Part shown: in pieces, positions 26,380 through 33,792 of the stretch
Position numbering within the stretch: position 1 is the stretch's first letter
Layout of the letters: each line of letters opens with the position of its first letter
DNA from: Prolixibacteraceae bacterium
GTDB taxonomy: Bacteria > Bacteroidota > Bacteroidia > Bacteroidales > Prolixibacteraceae
Length of the DNA stretch: 64,000 bases
Assembly: GCA_019720755.1 (NCBI GenBank)
Contig: CP081303.1
Span: 4,088,501-4,152,500 of the forward strand
Direction of reading: 5' to 3'
Program-made: the position numbers and the translations under genes
Notes under the pieces: model-generated
The model's input: only the letters and a program-made list of their open reading frames with translations
Database searches by the model: none
Told to the model about the DNA's origin: nothing

Positions 26380-26920
26380 TAAAAAATAGTGGTTCATCCC
26401 CTTTTATAGATACAGATATATATCAAGAGGATCGTATGGCATAGACAACAACCCTTGAGACCGATATTTGCGATGCTGCCGATTCATTTTGCGGGTTCTT
26501 GTGATGAATATATATTCCTATTTATGTTCAGCAATTGTGCGTCCAAACAACATAAAGCACCTCAAAAATCAGCATGTTGGAAATACAAACGCATTTTTGG
26601 GAACAGAATCATAAAGATTGGAACCACCACATTATCGTGTAACCACCATTTACTGTTCTCCATGAAGCATTTCTTAGGACAGCGTCACACACATTGGGGG
26701 CCACTATTTCAGACAGTATCCACATTATAAATAATACTCCATGAAACATAATATACTCCTATTTGATCATAGGTTCGGTTACCCTTCCTTTACCCTTCCT
26801 TTACCCTTCAGTTACTCTAGGGGTAATGAAACCCTAACTAAACCCTATGGTTGAAGTATATTATTTAGGGTTTATGTTATATTCTGACACAGTCCAGAAA
26901 AGTGTGTAAGTTGATTTGTC
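26380..26920. other. Intergenic region upstream of hsdM
   Basis: No credible gene. A 91-codon open frame on the plus strand (26455-26730) has no protein-like features. A short tandem repeat of TTACCCTTCCT-type units occurs at 26779-26810. Confidence 0.45.
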
Positions 26921-27054
26921 GTAGGGGCATCCCCTTGTGGGTGCCCTTTGGTTTGTGAAACAAACCATTAATGATGAATTATTGATGATTATTTATATGT
27001 GGTTTTTATATGCGATTCTCGCATATTAGGGCACCCACAAGGGGATGCCCCTAC
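26921..27054 (+). repeat. MITE-like inverted-repeat element, copy B (complete)
   Basis: 134 bp bounded by GTAGGGGCATCCCCTTGTGG and its exact complement, with inner hairpins GGTTTGT/ACAAACC and GCGA/TCGC. It is the most complete copy and lies in the opposite orientation to copy A, so the two bracket the restriction-modification genes. Confidence 0.88.
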
Positions 27055-27078
27055 ATGTGGATGATGAAAAAATGAAAC

Positions 27079-27388
27079 ATCACGATTTGTTGCGACAATT
27101 TGTTGAATGGTTATTACGGTTGCTGCAACATGTTTGAAATTATTCCAACATATTTAAAATGAATGATTTTAATGTTTTGATGTGGATGATGTGAAAAATG
27201 ATACATCACGATTTGTTGCGACAATTTGTTGAATGGTTACAGCGGTTACTGCAACATGTTTAAAATAAATGATTTTAATGTATTGATGTAAAAATGATAT
27301 ATCACGATTTGTTGCGACAATTTGTTGAATGGTTACAGCGGTTGCTGTAATATGTTTAAAATAAATGATTTTAATGTATTGATGTTTC
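27079..27388 (+). repeat. Three tandem imperfect repeats next to the MITE-like element
   Basis: Units begin at 27079, 27205 and 27301 (lengths 126, 96 and 88 bp), each opening ATCACGATTTGTTGCGACAA and ending ATGATTTTAATGTATTGATG or a near variant. The first unit has an extra 30 bp. Each contains the near-palindrome GTTGCTGCAAC or a variant. The terminal part matches the flank of the MITE-like copies A and D. Confidence 0.85.
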
Positions 27389-27443
27389 GTAGGGGCATCC
27401 TCTTGTGGGTGCCCTTTGGTTTGTGAAACAAACCATTAATGAT
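27389..27443 (+). repeat. MITE-like element, copy C (truncated)
   Basis: The first 55 bp of the element (GTAGGGGCATCCTCTTGTGG, then the GGTTTGT/ACAAACC hairpin), ending abruptly after CATTAATGATT. The right half is missing. Confidence 0.8.
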
Positions 27444-27629
27444 TGAAATTATCAAAACTGCTAGCAATGACAATCAGAAGAAGTTATTGCAACTTTATGA
27501 ACGTATTGAAACGGAAATTGTAAAAGGGTAAAAAGAACTAAATTTATTGGGTACAATATTGAGTCAATAAATTTGTATCTTACTAATTTAATACAATAAT
27601 ACACAACCATATTAGTGTCTAATCAAATA
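27444..27629. other. Short non-coding spacer
   Basis: AT-rich, no gene. It contains a short frame (KLLQLYERIETEIVKG-like, 27466-27530) that could be the end of a decayed gene, too short to identify, and an imperfect TACACAA site at 27600. Confidence 0.3.
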
Positions 27630-27689
27630 TACACAAATAAATTTGTGTATTGTATTCCACTTCATATTATACACAATTGACTTTGTGTA
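27630..27689. promoter_or_regulatory. Two 20-bp palindromes 40 bp apart near the fic 3' end
   Basis: TACACAAATAAATTTGTGTA (27630-27649) and TACACAATTGACTTTGTGTA (27670-27689) share TACACAA/TTGTGTA arms and are spaced exactly 40 bp start to start (about four helix turns). Further half-sites lie at 27600 and at 28851-28857, just upstream of the fic start. This looks like a dimeric repressor's operator set. Confidence 0.5.
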
Positions 27690-27708
27690 TGATATAGACT
27701 ACTCAAAA

Positions 27709-28812
27709 TTAAAAGACTTTTCGGCCTTCTGATATATTTAATAATGCGGGGAAGCAAAGAACTGCAGCACGACGCCCTTTTCCTGGTTGTAATTCTTTTA
27801 GTATGTTGTGATCTTTCAGTTGCTTTAACAACCCCATTGCAGTTGGTTTCTGAATGTTGGTAGCTGTAATAAAGTCAGATGTTTTAAATATAGGCTTATT
27901 AAAAATCGCATCTAATAGATGAATGACGTATTGGGAATGGGTAATATCATGCACTCTATCCTTCATTTCATCATAAAGGCTCATTATATCTTTCACTTTT
28001 TGACTATTGTCTTTAGCTTGACTAGTAATAGCTTTAAGGAAGAATTCAATCCAACCAGTCCAATCATTATTTCTAGAAATATTTTGTAATTTATTATAGT
28101 ATTCATCTCTATGAGCCTCAAGATATTGACTTAAATAGAACATCGGCTGAAAAATCTTCCTTTTTTGGAAAAGAAAAAGTGGTATAAGAATACGCCCTAT
28201 TCTACCATTACCGTCTTTGAATGGATGTAGAAGTTCAAATTGAGCATGTACGATAGCCGTTTGCAGTAAAACATCGACCTCTTCATTTTCAATGTAATTT
28301 TGCCACTTATCCAAATAATTTTCAAGTTGTAAAGGATTTGGTGGAACAAATGTCGCATTTTCTATGGTACAGCCATGTTTTCCAATCCAATTTTGATCTT
28401 TCCTAAATTCACCAGGAGACTTGTCTTGCCCTCTAACACTGTTGAGTAGTATTTTATGTATCTGCTTAATAAAAGAAAGAGTAATCGGACGTTCCTTTAG
28501 GTATTCATAAGCGTCATAAAGTGCTGTTCTATAGTTAATAACCTCTTGAATGTCATCAAGCTTTCTACCTTCATATCTTATTCCAGCTTCTTGTTCTAAA
28601 ACTTCATCAACGGTCGCTTGTGTTCCTTCAATTTTTGATGATAACACAGCCTCTTGAATTGTTAAAGGAGATAGCATTACTTGTGGATTTGTAATTCCTT
28701 GTAACAAACCATCATATCTAGCAAGCTCAGCATTAGCTTCACCAACTAGAGAAAATAATCTCTGGTAATCTAACCCTTGAATAGGTAAGTCGTTTGGAAT
28801 ATATGACCTCAT
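27709..28812 (-). CDS. Fic-family AMP-transferase with winged-helix domain
   Basis: The protein has 367 residues from the start MRSYIPNDLPIQGLD; the reading from 28857 adds 15 residues rich in Leu and Lys. The N-terminal Fic_N domain carries the inhibitory motif SSKIEG (Ser58 to Gly63). The Fic core HPFKDGNGRIGR (residues 196-207) is complete with catalytic His196. The C-terminal region (about 295-360) is a winged-helix DNA-binding domain. Such class II Fic proteins attach AMP (or another nucleotide) to target proteins and are usually self-inhibited; many regulate their own genes. No antitoxin gene is needed because the inhibitory motif is internal. Putative operators lie on both sides. Confidence 0.9.
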   Translation of the reverse strand: MRSYIPNDLPIQGLDYQRLFSLVGEANAELARYDGLLQGITNPQVMLSPLTIQEAVLSSKIEGTQATVDEVLEQEAGIRYEGRKLDDIQEVINYRTALYDAYEYLKERPITLSFIKQIHKILLNSVRGQDKSPGEFRKDQNWIGKHGCTIENATFVPPNPLQLENYLDKWQNYIENEEVDVLLQTAIVHAQFELLHPFKDGNGRIGRILIPLFLFQKRKIFQPMFYLSQYLEAHRDEYYNKLQNISRNNDWTGWIEFFLKAITSQAKDNSQKVKDIMSLYDEMKDRVHDITHSQYVIHLLDAIFNKPIFKTSDFITATNIQKPTAMGLLKQLKDHNILKELQPGKGRRAAVLCFPALLNISEGRKVF

Positions 28813-28857
28813 TTTCTTTTTTCTTTGAAATTCTATCAATAGTAACAATATACACAA

Positions 28858-29261
28858 TCAATTACAACTAACGAAAATTTTATTTTATAAATGGGCTTTA
28901 TTTTTTATACCTATTTTGATAGGATGAAGGAGCGGTAAAGGCTTTAAATTTGGGGAACAAAAGATTGTTTACATATTTTTTTGCTGAGTCATATCGGTTA
29001 CTTTTGCAGTGTTATTATTTTCCTTACACTCGCACTTAGCACCACTTTCTGTGGTAAATATTTAGTTCGCTTATTTAACCTCGCATAATCAAAGATTTGC
29101 AAGTTTTTTTGTAAGTACATATCATGCAACTCCTCTTTTATCATAGAATTTGTGTAATATTTTGGGCAATAATTTGTGTAACACGCTATTGGACTATTGA
29201 TATTTTCTGGACAATATGTAGTGACCGTTTTGCCAATAAATCAGATCAATAGATAATGAAA
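28858..29261. other. Non-coding, decayed region
   Basis: About 400 bp without a credible gene, between fic and the transposase remnant. Weak continuation of the remnant's C-terminal coding may be present but is full of stops. Confidence 0.4.
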
Positions 29262-29480
29262 TACAAAAAAGGAAGAGCGCAAATATATAGATAATTTGCA
29301 AAAGTCCTCTTTATTTAGGTCATACACACAAGTCATATATGCATGTCCCATCTTCACTGCAAACTCATTGATAACAATATGCTTTCCTCCCTTTAGTCTA
29401 GGAGGATAATCTTTTGATTTTAAGTGAGACTTAATGGTCTTTTAACAATATTCCAATTAACCAATGTGTTATCAAGTTTA
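29262..29480 (-). pseudogene. Remnant of an ISL3-like transposase
   Basis: On the minus strand the translation gives LVNWNIVK, a frame change, then KSKDYPPRLKGGKHIVINEF followed by AVKMGHAYMTCVYDLNKEDF. This matches the DDE-domain start of ISL3-type transposases ('iaIDEf..kkGh.Ymt.vyDLe'), although the first catalytic Asp is replaced (VINEF rather than IDEF). The frameshift, the flanking stops and the missing ends show a long-dead element. Confidence 0.6.
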
Positions 29481-29529
29481 GTTAATCATGCTATTTCAAT
29501 ATTTTTTATCGAAGAAATAAGTTTTTGCA

Positions 29530-29677
29530 GTTGTTTCAACATGTTTGAGATGAATGATTCTTATGAGTTGATTTGTCGTAGGGGCATCCCCTTGTGGGTG
29601 CCCTTTGGTTTGTGAAACAAACCATTAATGATGAATTATTGATGATTATTTATATGTGATTTTCATATCCGATTATA
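29530..29677 (+). repeat. MITE-like element, copy D (right end lost)
   Basis: The flank module (GTTTCAACATGTTTGAGATG onward) leads into GTAGGGGCATCCCCTTGTGG at 29578, the GGTTTGT hairpin and ATGATTATTTATATG, after which similarity fades. The right terminal repeat is absent. Confidence 0.78.
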
Positions 29678-29710
29678 GTATGATATGAATTTAGGAAACT
29701 TACGTGTATA

Positions 29711-29743
29711 AAAAAAGCAGTTACGATCTCTCGTAACTGCTTT
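29711..29743 (-). terminator. Terminator of the tRNA gene
   Basis: A perfect 13-bp stem (AAAGCAGTTACGA with TCGTAACTGCTTT), 4-nt loop and a T run on the minus strand, 10 bp after the tRNA end. Confidence 0.92.
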
Positions 29744-29752
29744 ATCCCAAAG

Positions 29753-29826
29753 TGGGCCCACCTGGGCTTGAACCAGGGACTCCCTGATTATGAGTCAGGT
29801 GCTCTAACCAACTGAGCTATAGGCCC
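29753..29826 (-). tRNA. tRNA with CAT anticodon (Met elongator or Ile2)
   Basis: A full cloverleaf of 74 nt: acceptor GGGCCTA/TGGGCCC, D-arm AGCTCAGTTGGTTAGAGC, anticodon arm CCTGA-CTCATAA-TCAGG with anticodon CAT, T-arm CCTGG-TTCAAGC-CCAGG and discriminator A. CCA is not encoded. Not the initiator, since the first pair is G-C matched and the anticodon stem lacks the three G-C pairs. Whether it is elongator tRNA-Met or the lysidine-modified tRNA-Ile cannot be settled by eye. Confidence 0.95.
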
Positions 29827-30007
29827 GATATAGAACGCGTTTGTTCTACTTTCTGTGTGCAATATTAAGCTATTTGATGTGATATACAAAATATTTTAGA
29901 TGCTTTTTTTATAAAAAAAAACATCCATTTAATTATCTTGTTGATTACAAAAAGGTTGCGTTTTTTCTAAATAAGCGCGGTTGTATGCGATTCTCGCTTA
30001 CTTCTCT

Positions 30008-30015
30008 TACCTTTG
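30008..30015 (+). promoter_or_regulatory. -7 promoter element of the LytTR gene
   Basis: TACCTTTG, a perfect -7 element; the closest TTG upstream is 24 bp away, longer than usual. Transcription would start about 34 nt before the ATG. Confidence 0.45.
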
Positions 30016-30055
30016 TACTGTTTTGCTATTTAAGTACCAAACACAAGGAGTAGTT

Positions 30056-30406
30056 ATGATAAAGAAGATTTTAACCTTAACTGGAAATGTTGAGATTGAC
30101 TTCTCGTTGATACATTACCTAGATTATGAAAAGAATATTATTACGTTGAAGGGGGATTCTGTAAAATATTTGGTTCGAGGTAGTTTGTCAAGTTTGAGTT
30201 CTCAACTTTCTGATACATTCGTCTCTATTGATCGTAGTAGACTAATTAATGTTTTGTATGTGGACTCTTTAAGTAAAGATAATGCAACGGTTCTGATGAA
30301 GAATGGTGAATCTTTTAGTGTGTCCAGACGTAAACAAAACCACCTTAGAGGTGTTCTTTCAAGAGTATATAGTGATTTAATCCCATCCATAAGGATAGAA
30401 GCATAA
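30056..30406 (+). CDS. LytTR-domain DNA-binding protein, no receiver domain
   Basis: The protein has 116 residues from the ATG at 30056, chosen because an AGGAG ribosome-binding site sits 5 bp upstream (such sites are rare here). A longer reading from a TTG at 29981 overlaps the promoter. The whole protein is one LytTR domain: HYLDYEKNIITLKGDSVKYL, SLSSLSSQLSDTFVSIDRSRLIN, VLYVDSLSKDNATVLMKNGE and SFSVSRRKQN. LytTR domains bind direct-repeat sites through their beta strands; most are fused to a phospho-receiver, which is missing here. It lies just upstream of two tandem small-RNA units whose upstream palindromes begin 15 bp after its stop, so it may regulate them (inference). Confidence 0.82.
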   Translation: MIKKILTLTGNVEIDFSLIHYLDYEKNIITLKGDSVKYLVRGSLSSLSSQLSDTFVSIDRSRLINVLYVDSLSKDNATVLMKNGESFSVSRRKQNHLRGVLSRVYSDLIPSIRIEA

Positions 30407-30420
30407 TTTTTTTGACAACA

Positions 30421-30433
30421 TTGGTCTTACCAA
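30421..30433. promoter_or_regulatory. Palindrome TTGGTCTTACCAA, upstream of small RNA 1
   Basis: A 13-bp inverted repeat (TTGGT/ACCAA, 3-bp centre). An almost identical sequence lies 257 bp further on at the same position relative to small RNA 2, so it is a candidate operator rather than a chance hairpin. Confidence 0.55.
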
Positions 30434-30487
30434 TATGCCATTAAGATGGTTTTCGATGTTTTTAAATAAGAATGACCTTTCATAAAA

Positions 30488-30517
30488 TTGAGATTATCCT
30501 GTCTCTTTGTATGTTTG
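30488..30517 (+). promoter_or_regulatory. Promoter of small RNA 1
   Basis: TTG, 19 bp, TATGTTTG: a perfect -7 element at correct spacing. The predicted transcription start is about 30523, exactly where identity with the second copy begins. Confidence 0.7.
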
Positions 30518-30522
30518 AAGTA

Positions 30523-30613
30523 GCAATTTTCTTTACTTAGATTCCCTAAGCAACGAATTATGTTGTTTACTTCTTGTGAGGAAGCCGTATCCCCCTACGG
30601 CTTCTTTTTTTTT
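30523..30613 (+). ncRNA. Small RNA 1 of a tandem pair
   Basis: About 90 nt. It begins GCAATTTTCTTTACTTAG, identical in copy 2, followed by ATTCCC, a small hairpin CAAC/GTTG, a linker with CTTGT, and an intrinsic terminator: GAAGCCGTA, loop TCCCCC, TACGGCTTC and nine T. There is no start codon with a usable frame. The stem of the terminator differs from copy 2 on both strands while the loop is the same, which indicates selection on structure. Function unknown. Confidence 0.72.
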
Positions 30614-30677
30614 GTGCAATAATTAAGTTCGATTCTATAAAGTGTAGTAAAGTCTTTCACTTCCTTAAAATGGGATA

Positions 30678-30690
30678 TTGGTCATACCAA
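30678..30690. promoter_or_regulatory. Palindrome TTGGTCATACCAA, upstream of small RNA 2
   Basis: Differs from the first palindrome only at the central base. Its distance to the RNA 5' end (102 bp, start to start) is the same as in copy 1. Confidence 0.55.
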
Positions 30691-30746
30691 AAAACCATTT
30701 AATGATAAAAAATCAATAATATGATTAGTTTTCGAGGCGTTTCATC

Positions 30747-30775
30747 TTTGTAGAAGAAGTGTTCTTGTATATTAG
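30747..30775 (+). promoter_or_regulatory. Promoter of small RNA 2
   Basis: TTTG, 17 bp, TATATTAG (one mismatch from TAnnTTTG). Weaker than the copy 1 promoter, with transcription predicted to begin at about 30780. Confidence 0.45.
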
Positions 30776-30779
30776 CAGA

Positions 30780-30876
30780 GCAATTTTCTTTACTTAGATT
30801 CCCAAAACAACGATTAAAGTTGTTTTACTCCTTGTTTAAGAAAGCTATAATCCCCCTTATAGCTTTCTTTTTTTTT
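30780..30876 (+). ncRNA. Small RNA 2 of a tandem pair, or leader of the HAD gene
   Basis: It starts with the same 18 nt as copy 1, then ATTCCC, hairpin CAAC/GTTG, CTTGT, and a terminator with an 11-bp stem (GAAAGCTATAA with TTATAGCTTTC), the same TCCCCC loop and nine T. The terminator ends only 12 bp before the HAD phosphatase ATG, so read-through would also supply that gene, making this either a free small RNA or an attenuating leader. Confidence 0.7.
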
Positions 30877-30888
30877 ATCTTCGTTATC

Positions 30889-31527
30889 ATGAAATTATCA
30901 CCACAGTTACTTGTATTCGATTTGGGACGTGTGCTCCTTCATATCGATGTAGATAGATGCTATCGCACCTATTCTGATTTAGGGATTCCATCCCATTACG
31001 AAATTAGTTTAAAAACTCTTTTTCAGAAGTATGAATCTGGTAATATCTCAGAACAGCACCTTTTAGATAGGGTGAATGAGGATTTGGGAACTACTTATAC
31101 TTACGAGGCGTTTTGGTCTTGCTGGGACGCAATGATCGTTTCTTACGATCGTGAAGTGGTCTCTTTGATAGAGGATTTGAGAACAAATTATCAGGTGGTG
31201 CTTCTAAGTAACACAAATTTGCGTCATCAACTTGTTTTTGAAAAGATGTACCAAGAGTGCTTTGGTGGAGGTTTAGAGTCGTTATTTGATCGACTGTTTT
31301 ACTCCCATGAGTTACAGTGTTCGAAGCCGTCTCCTTTGATATATGAGAAAGTAGAACGTGCGTTGAATGTTGAAGGGGAATCGATTCTATTTTTTGACGA
31401 CTTGAAAGAGAATCTCTCTGCAGCGAATGAAAGAGGTTGGGCTACACAACAAGTTATGGAGGATAAATATGCATTTAAAGCGACTCTTAAGAGGTTAATA
31501 GATATAAAAAAAGCTCCCTATAATTAG
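30889..31527 (+). CDS. HAD-superfamily phosphatase, YihX-like
   Basis: The protein has 212 residues from the start MKLSPQLLVFDLGRVL. The reading from 30820 would translate the terminator upstream and is rejected. Motif I is FDLGRV, where the usual second Asp is Gly, as in the YihX (alpha-D-glucose-1-phosphate phosphatase) subgroup. Motif II is VVLLSNTN, followed by KPSPLIYEKVERAL and motif IV LFFDDLKEN. It is a small cytoplasmic hydrolase of phosphorylated metabolites; the substrate is not certain. It lies directly after the second small RNA and shares a convergent terminator with ispG. Confidence 0.85.
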   Translation: MKLSPQLLVFDLGRVLLHIDVDRCYRTYSDLGIPSHYEISLKTLFQKYESGNISEQHLLDRVNEDLGTTYTYEAFWSCWDAMIVSYDREVVSLIEDLRTNYQVVLLSNTNLRHQLVFEKMYQECFGGGLESLFDRLFYSHELQCSKPSPLIYEKVERALNVEGESILFFDDLKENLSAANERGWATQQVMEDKYAFKATLKRLIDIKKAPYN

Positions 31528-31537
31528 AGAGCTTTTT
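31508..31537. terminator. Bidirectional terminator between HAD gene and ispG
   Basis: AAAAAGCTC pairs with GAGCTTTTT around a 12-nt loop that includes the HAD stop codon; A and T runs serve both converging genes. Confidence 0.85.
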
Positions 31538-31547
31538 GTTATTATAA

Positions 31548-33407
31548 TTATGAGTTGTCTGGTTCACGCCAGTCCCCATACTCTTTCATTAGTTCAATCA
31601 TTTCAGCCACGGCATCTTCGCTAGGAATCATTTTTTTAACAAGGCGTTGCCCCTTGTATAGATTTACTTTTCCAACACTTGATCCGACATAGCCATAGTC
31701 TACATCTCCCATCTCTCCAGGTCCATTTACAATACATCCCATCACTCCAATCTTAAGGTGATTCAGGTGAGAGAAGTGTTTTTTAATAGTTCCTACTGTG
31801 CTGTGAAGTTCGAATAGTGTTCTACCACAACCAGGACAAGAGACAAATTCGGTTTTTGTTACTCTCATTCTACTTGCTTGCAGAAGGCTGTAAGATAGGT
31901 TCTTTAATTCGCTGTATCCAATACTTCCTTTATTAGAGATAAGAATCCCATCACAGTATCCATCAATAAGAAGTTCTCCAAGATCTGCTGCCGAGTTTAT
32001 ACGTAGCATATTCATGTCGTTCTCTTGGTATTGACGGAGAAGGATTACAGGGTTTTTGCATATAGCAGCATCCAACTCCATAAAGAAAGCTCTCATCTCA
32101 GCTGTTGGGTTCTGGTTTATAGACTCCATTAAGATGACCACATTTCTCTCTCTTTTCAGTTTCTCTACCACTTCTGGGTTCAACCTCTTAAATTGATCGT
32201 ATTCGTTTTTATTCATACGAACAAATCGTGGCTTACGATGGTGGAAGTCTTCAAATAGATATTCGTGAAGCGAAATGATTGGAAGCTTCTCTCCATCTAA
32301 ACTAAAGATATCTGCACCGTCGTAGAAATATTCGGGAATGGTGTTGTCTCTAAAGGATCTTACCTCTTCGAGAGAACATCCGTTTAAGGATGCCACAACT
32401 ACATTCTTTTGTCGTCCTCCGATATTACCAATAGGACGTTGTGACCTCCTTTCGTATTCAAAAGGGTTTGTTTGTGCAAACATTGGTGCATCGATGTGAT
32501 CGTGCCCTCTGCGTTTGTTGATATAGGAGATTAATTGTTTTGCAAATTTCACCTCGTTTTCTGGTTTCTCTGTAAGTGAAACACGAATAGTGTCGCCTAG
32601 CCCATCGGCAAGAAGTGTACCTGATCCGACAGCCGATTTTACTCGTCCATCCTCTCCTTCTCCAGCTTCTGTTACTCCGATATGGAATGGGAAATTCATC
32701 TCTTCTAGTCTCATTCTGTAGTTCATCAGTCTAACGGTAAAGACCATGATACGGGTATTGCTAGATTTAATAGAGATAACCACATTCTTGAAATTTACCT
32801 TTTGGCAAATACGAAGGTACTCCATCACTGATTCCACGATACCCGCAGGAGTATCTCCGTATCTACTCATGATACGGTCTGAAAGAGATCCTTGGTTTGC
32901 ACCAATACGAATAGCGGTATTGTGTTTAGAACACTCCTCTAGAAATGGAATGAACTTTTGTTCGATTTTTGTTAATTCTTCTTGATACTCTTCGTGAGTA
33001 TATTCAATTTTTTTAAACTTCGCCCTAGGGTCGTAGAAATTTCCAGGATTTATGCGAACTTTAGAGACATGCTTTAATGCCTCGTAAGCAGCTGCTGGAT
33101 TAAAATGGATATCTGCAATTAGTGGTGTGTTTATCCCCTTCTCGACTAGTGCTCGTTTTATATTTTTTAGGTTTTCGGCCTCTTTAATGCCAGGGACAGC
33201 CATACGAACAAAGTCTGCACCCTCTTTTACAATTCTTTCAATTTGCTCAACAGTAGCTTCTGTGTCGTTGGTGTTTGTATCAGTCATCGACTGAATACGG
33301 ATGGGATTGTCCCCTCCAACACCGACCCCACCGATTATCACTTCAGAAGTTTGTTGTCTTTGGAAAGTTGTTAAGCTTTTGACATAGTTGAAGTTTCTGT
33401 CTTTCAT
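31548..33407 (-). CDS. ispG: 4-hydroxy-3-methylbut-2-enyl diphosphate synthase
   Basis: A 619-residue enzyme of the MEP isoprenoid pathway that reduces methylerythritol cyclodiphosphate to HMBPP with a 4Fe-4S cluster. The N-terminal TIM barrel (IGGVGVGGDNPIRIQSMTDT, RINPGNF) is followed by an extra central domain of roughly 250 residues, the long 'A*' form found in Bacteroidota, Chlamydiae and plants. The C-terminal cluster domain has FVSCPGCGRTLFEL and GCIVNGPGEMGDVDYG, with all three cysteines present. It is transcribed alone, converging on the HAD gene. Confidence 0.96.
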   Translation of the reverse strand: MKDRNFNYVKSLTTFQRQQTSEVIIGGVGVGGDNPIRIQSMTDTNTNDTEATVEQIERIVKEGADFVRMAVPGIKEAENLKNIKRALVEKGINTPLIADIHFNPAAAYEALKHVSKVRINPGNFYDPRAKFKKIEYTHEEYQEELTKIEQKFIPFLEECSKHNTAIRIGANQGSLSDRIMSRYGDTPAGIVESVMEYLRICQKVNFKNVVISIKSSNTRIMVFTVRLMNYRMRLEEMNFPFHIGVTEAGEGEDGRVKSAVGSGTLLADGLGDTIRVSLTEKPENEVKFAKQLISYINKRRGHDHIDAPMFAQTNPFEYERRSQRPIGNIGGRQKNVVVASLNGCSLEEVRSFRDNTIPEYFYDGADIFSLDGEKLPIISLHEYLFEDFHHRKPRFVRMNKNEYDQFKRLNPEVVEKLKRERNVVILMESINQNPTAEMRAFFMELDAAICKNPVILLRQYQENDMNMLRINSAADLGELLIDGYCDGILISNKGSIGYSELKNLSYSLLQASRMRVTKTEFVSCPGCGRTLFELHSTVGTIKKHFSHLNHLKIGVMGCIVNGPGEMGDVDYGYVGSSVGKVNLYKGQRLVKKMIPSEDAVAEMIELMKEYGDWREPDNS

Positions 33408-33792
33408 GGGTAATCAAATTTTCTCGGTGACTCTAGTGCCAAAAAAAGAGTCTAAGTTTATAAAATGATGTCTGTGGTTATAGTTCTAAAGACGATATCT
33501 AAAAGTATAGAAAACATCTATTATCTTTATCTTTTATTTTAGAGACCACCCGAATTAAAAATGATCGAAAAGTTTATTTTAGAGAATTTCGATTTAGCAA
33601 ATTTAATCTTAAATTTTGGATTTTGATAATAATCGACCATTTGTTCTCTTATTTTATATGAGAAATATCATAAGGAGGGATAGGAACAAATAATCCGGTT
33701 TTTTGCGTATCATTCTGTTAAAAATAAAATGATTTAAGCTTAATCGTTTTGAGCCACTTTATTCAGAATAATTTTAATAAAACAAACACGTT
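33408..33792. other. Divergent intergenic region of ispG and gldA
   Basis: 385 bp without a gene. On the minus strand TAAATTTG at 33598-33605 is a good -7 element for ispG, implying a leader of about 180 nt. No clear gldA promoter was recognised. Confidence 0.45.

Noticed and set aside
26455-26730. 91-codon open frame upstream of hsdM
   Set aside because: No protein-like pattern, no start context, in a repeat-rich non-coding zone.
27079-27388. Tandem repeats considered as a CRISPR array
   Set aside because: Units are 88-126 bp and repetitive over their whole length; there are no short constant repeats separated by unique spacers, and no cas genes are present.
28858-29261. Antitoxin gene beside fic
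   Set aside because: No coding frame of suitable size; the Fic protein carries its own inhibitory motif SSKIEG.
30421-30433. First palindrome as terminator of the LytTR gene
   Set aside because: The stem is only 5 bp, no T run follows, and the same palindrome recurs at a fixed distance before the second RNA.
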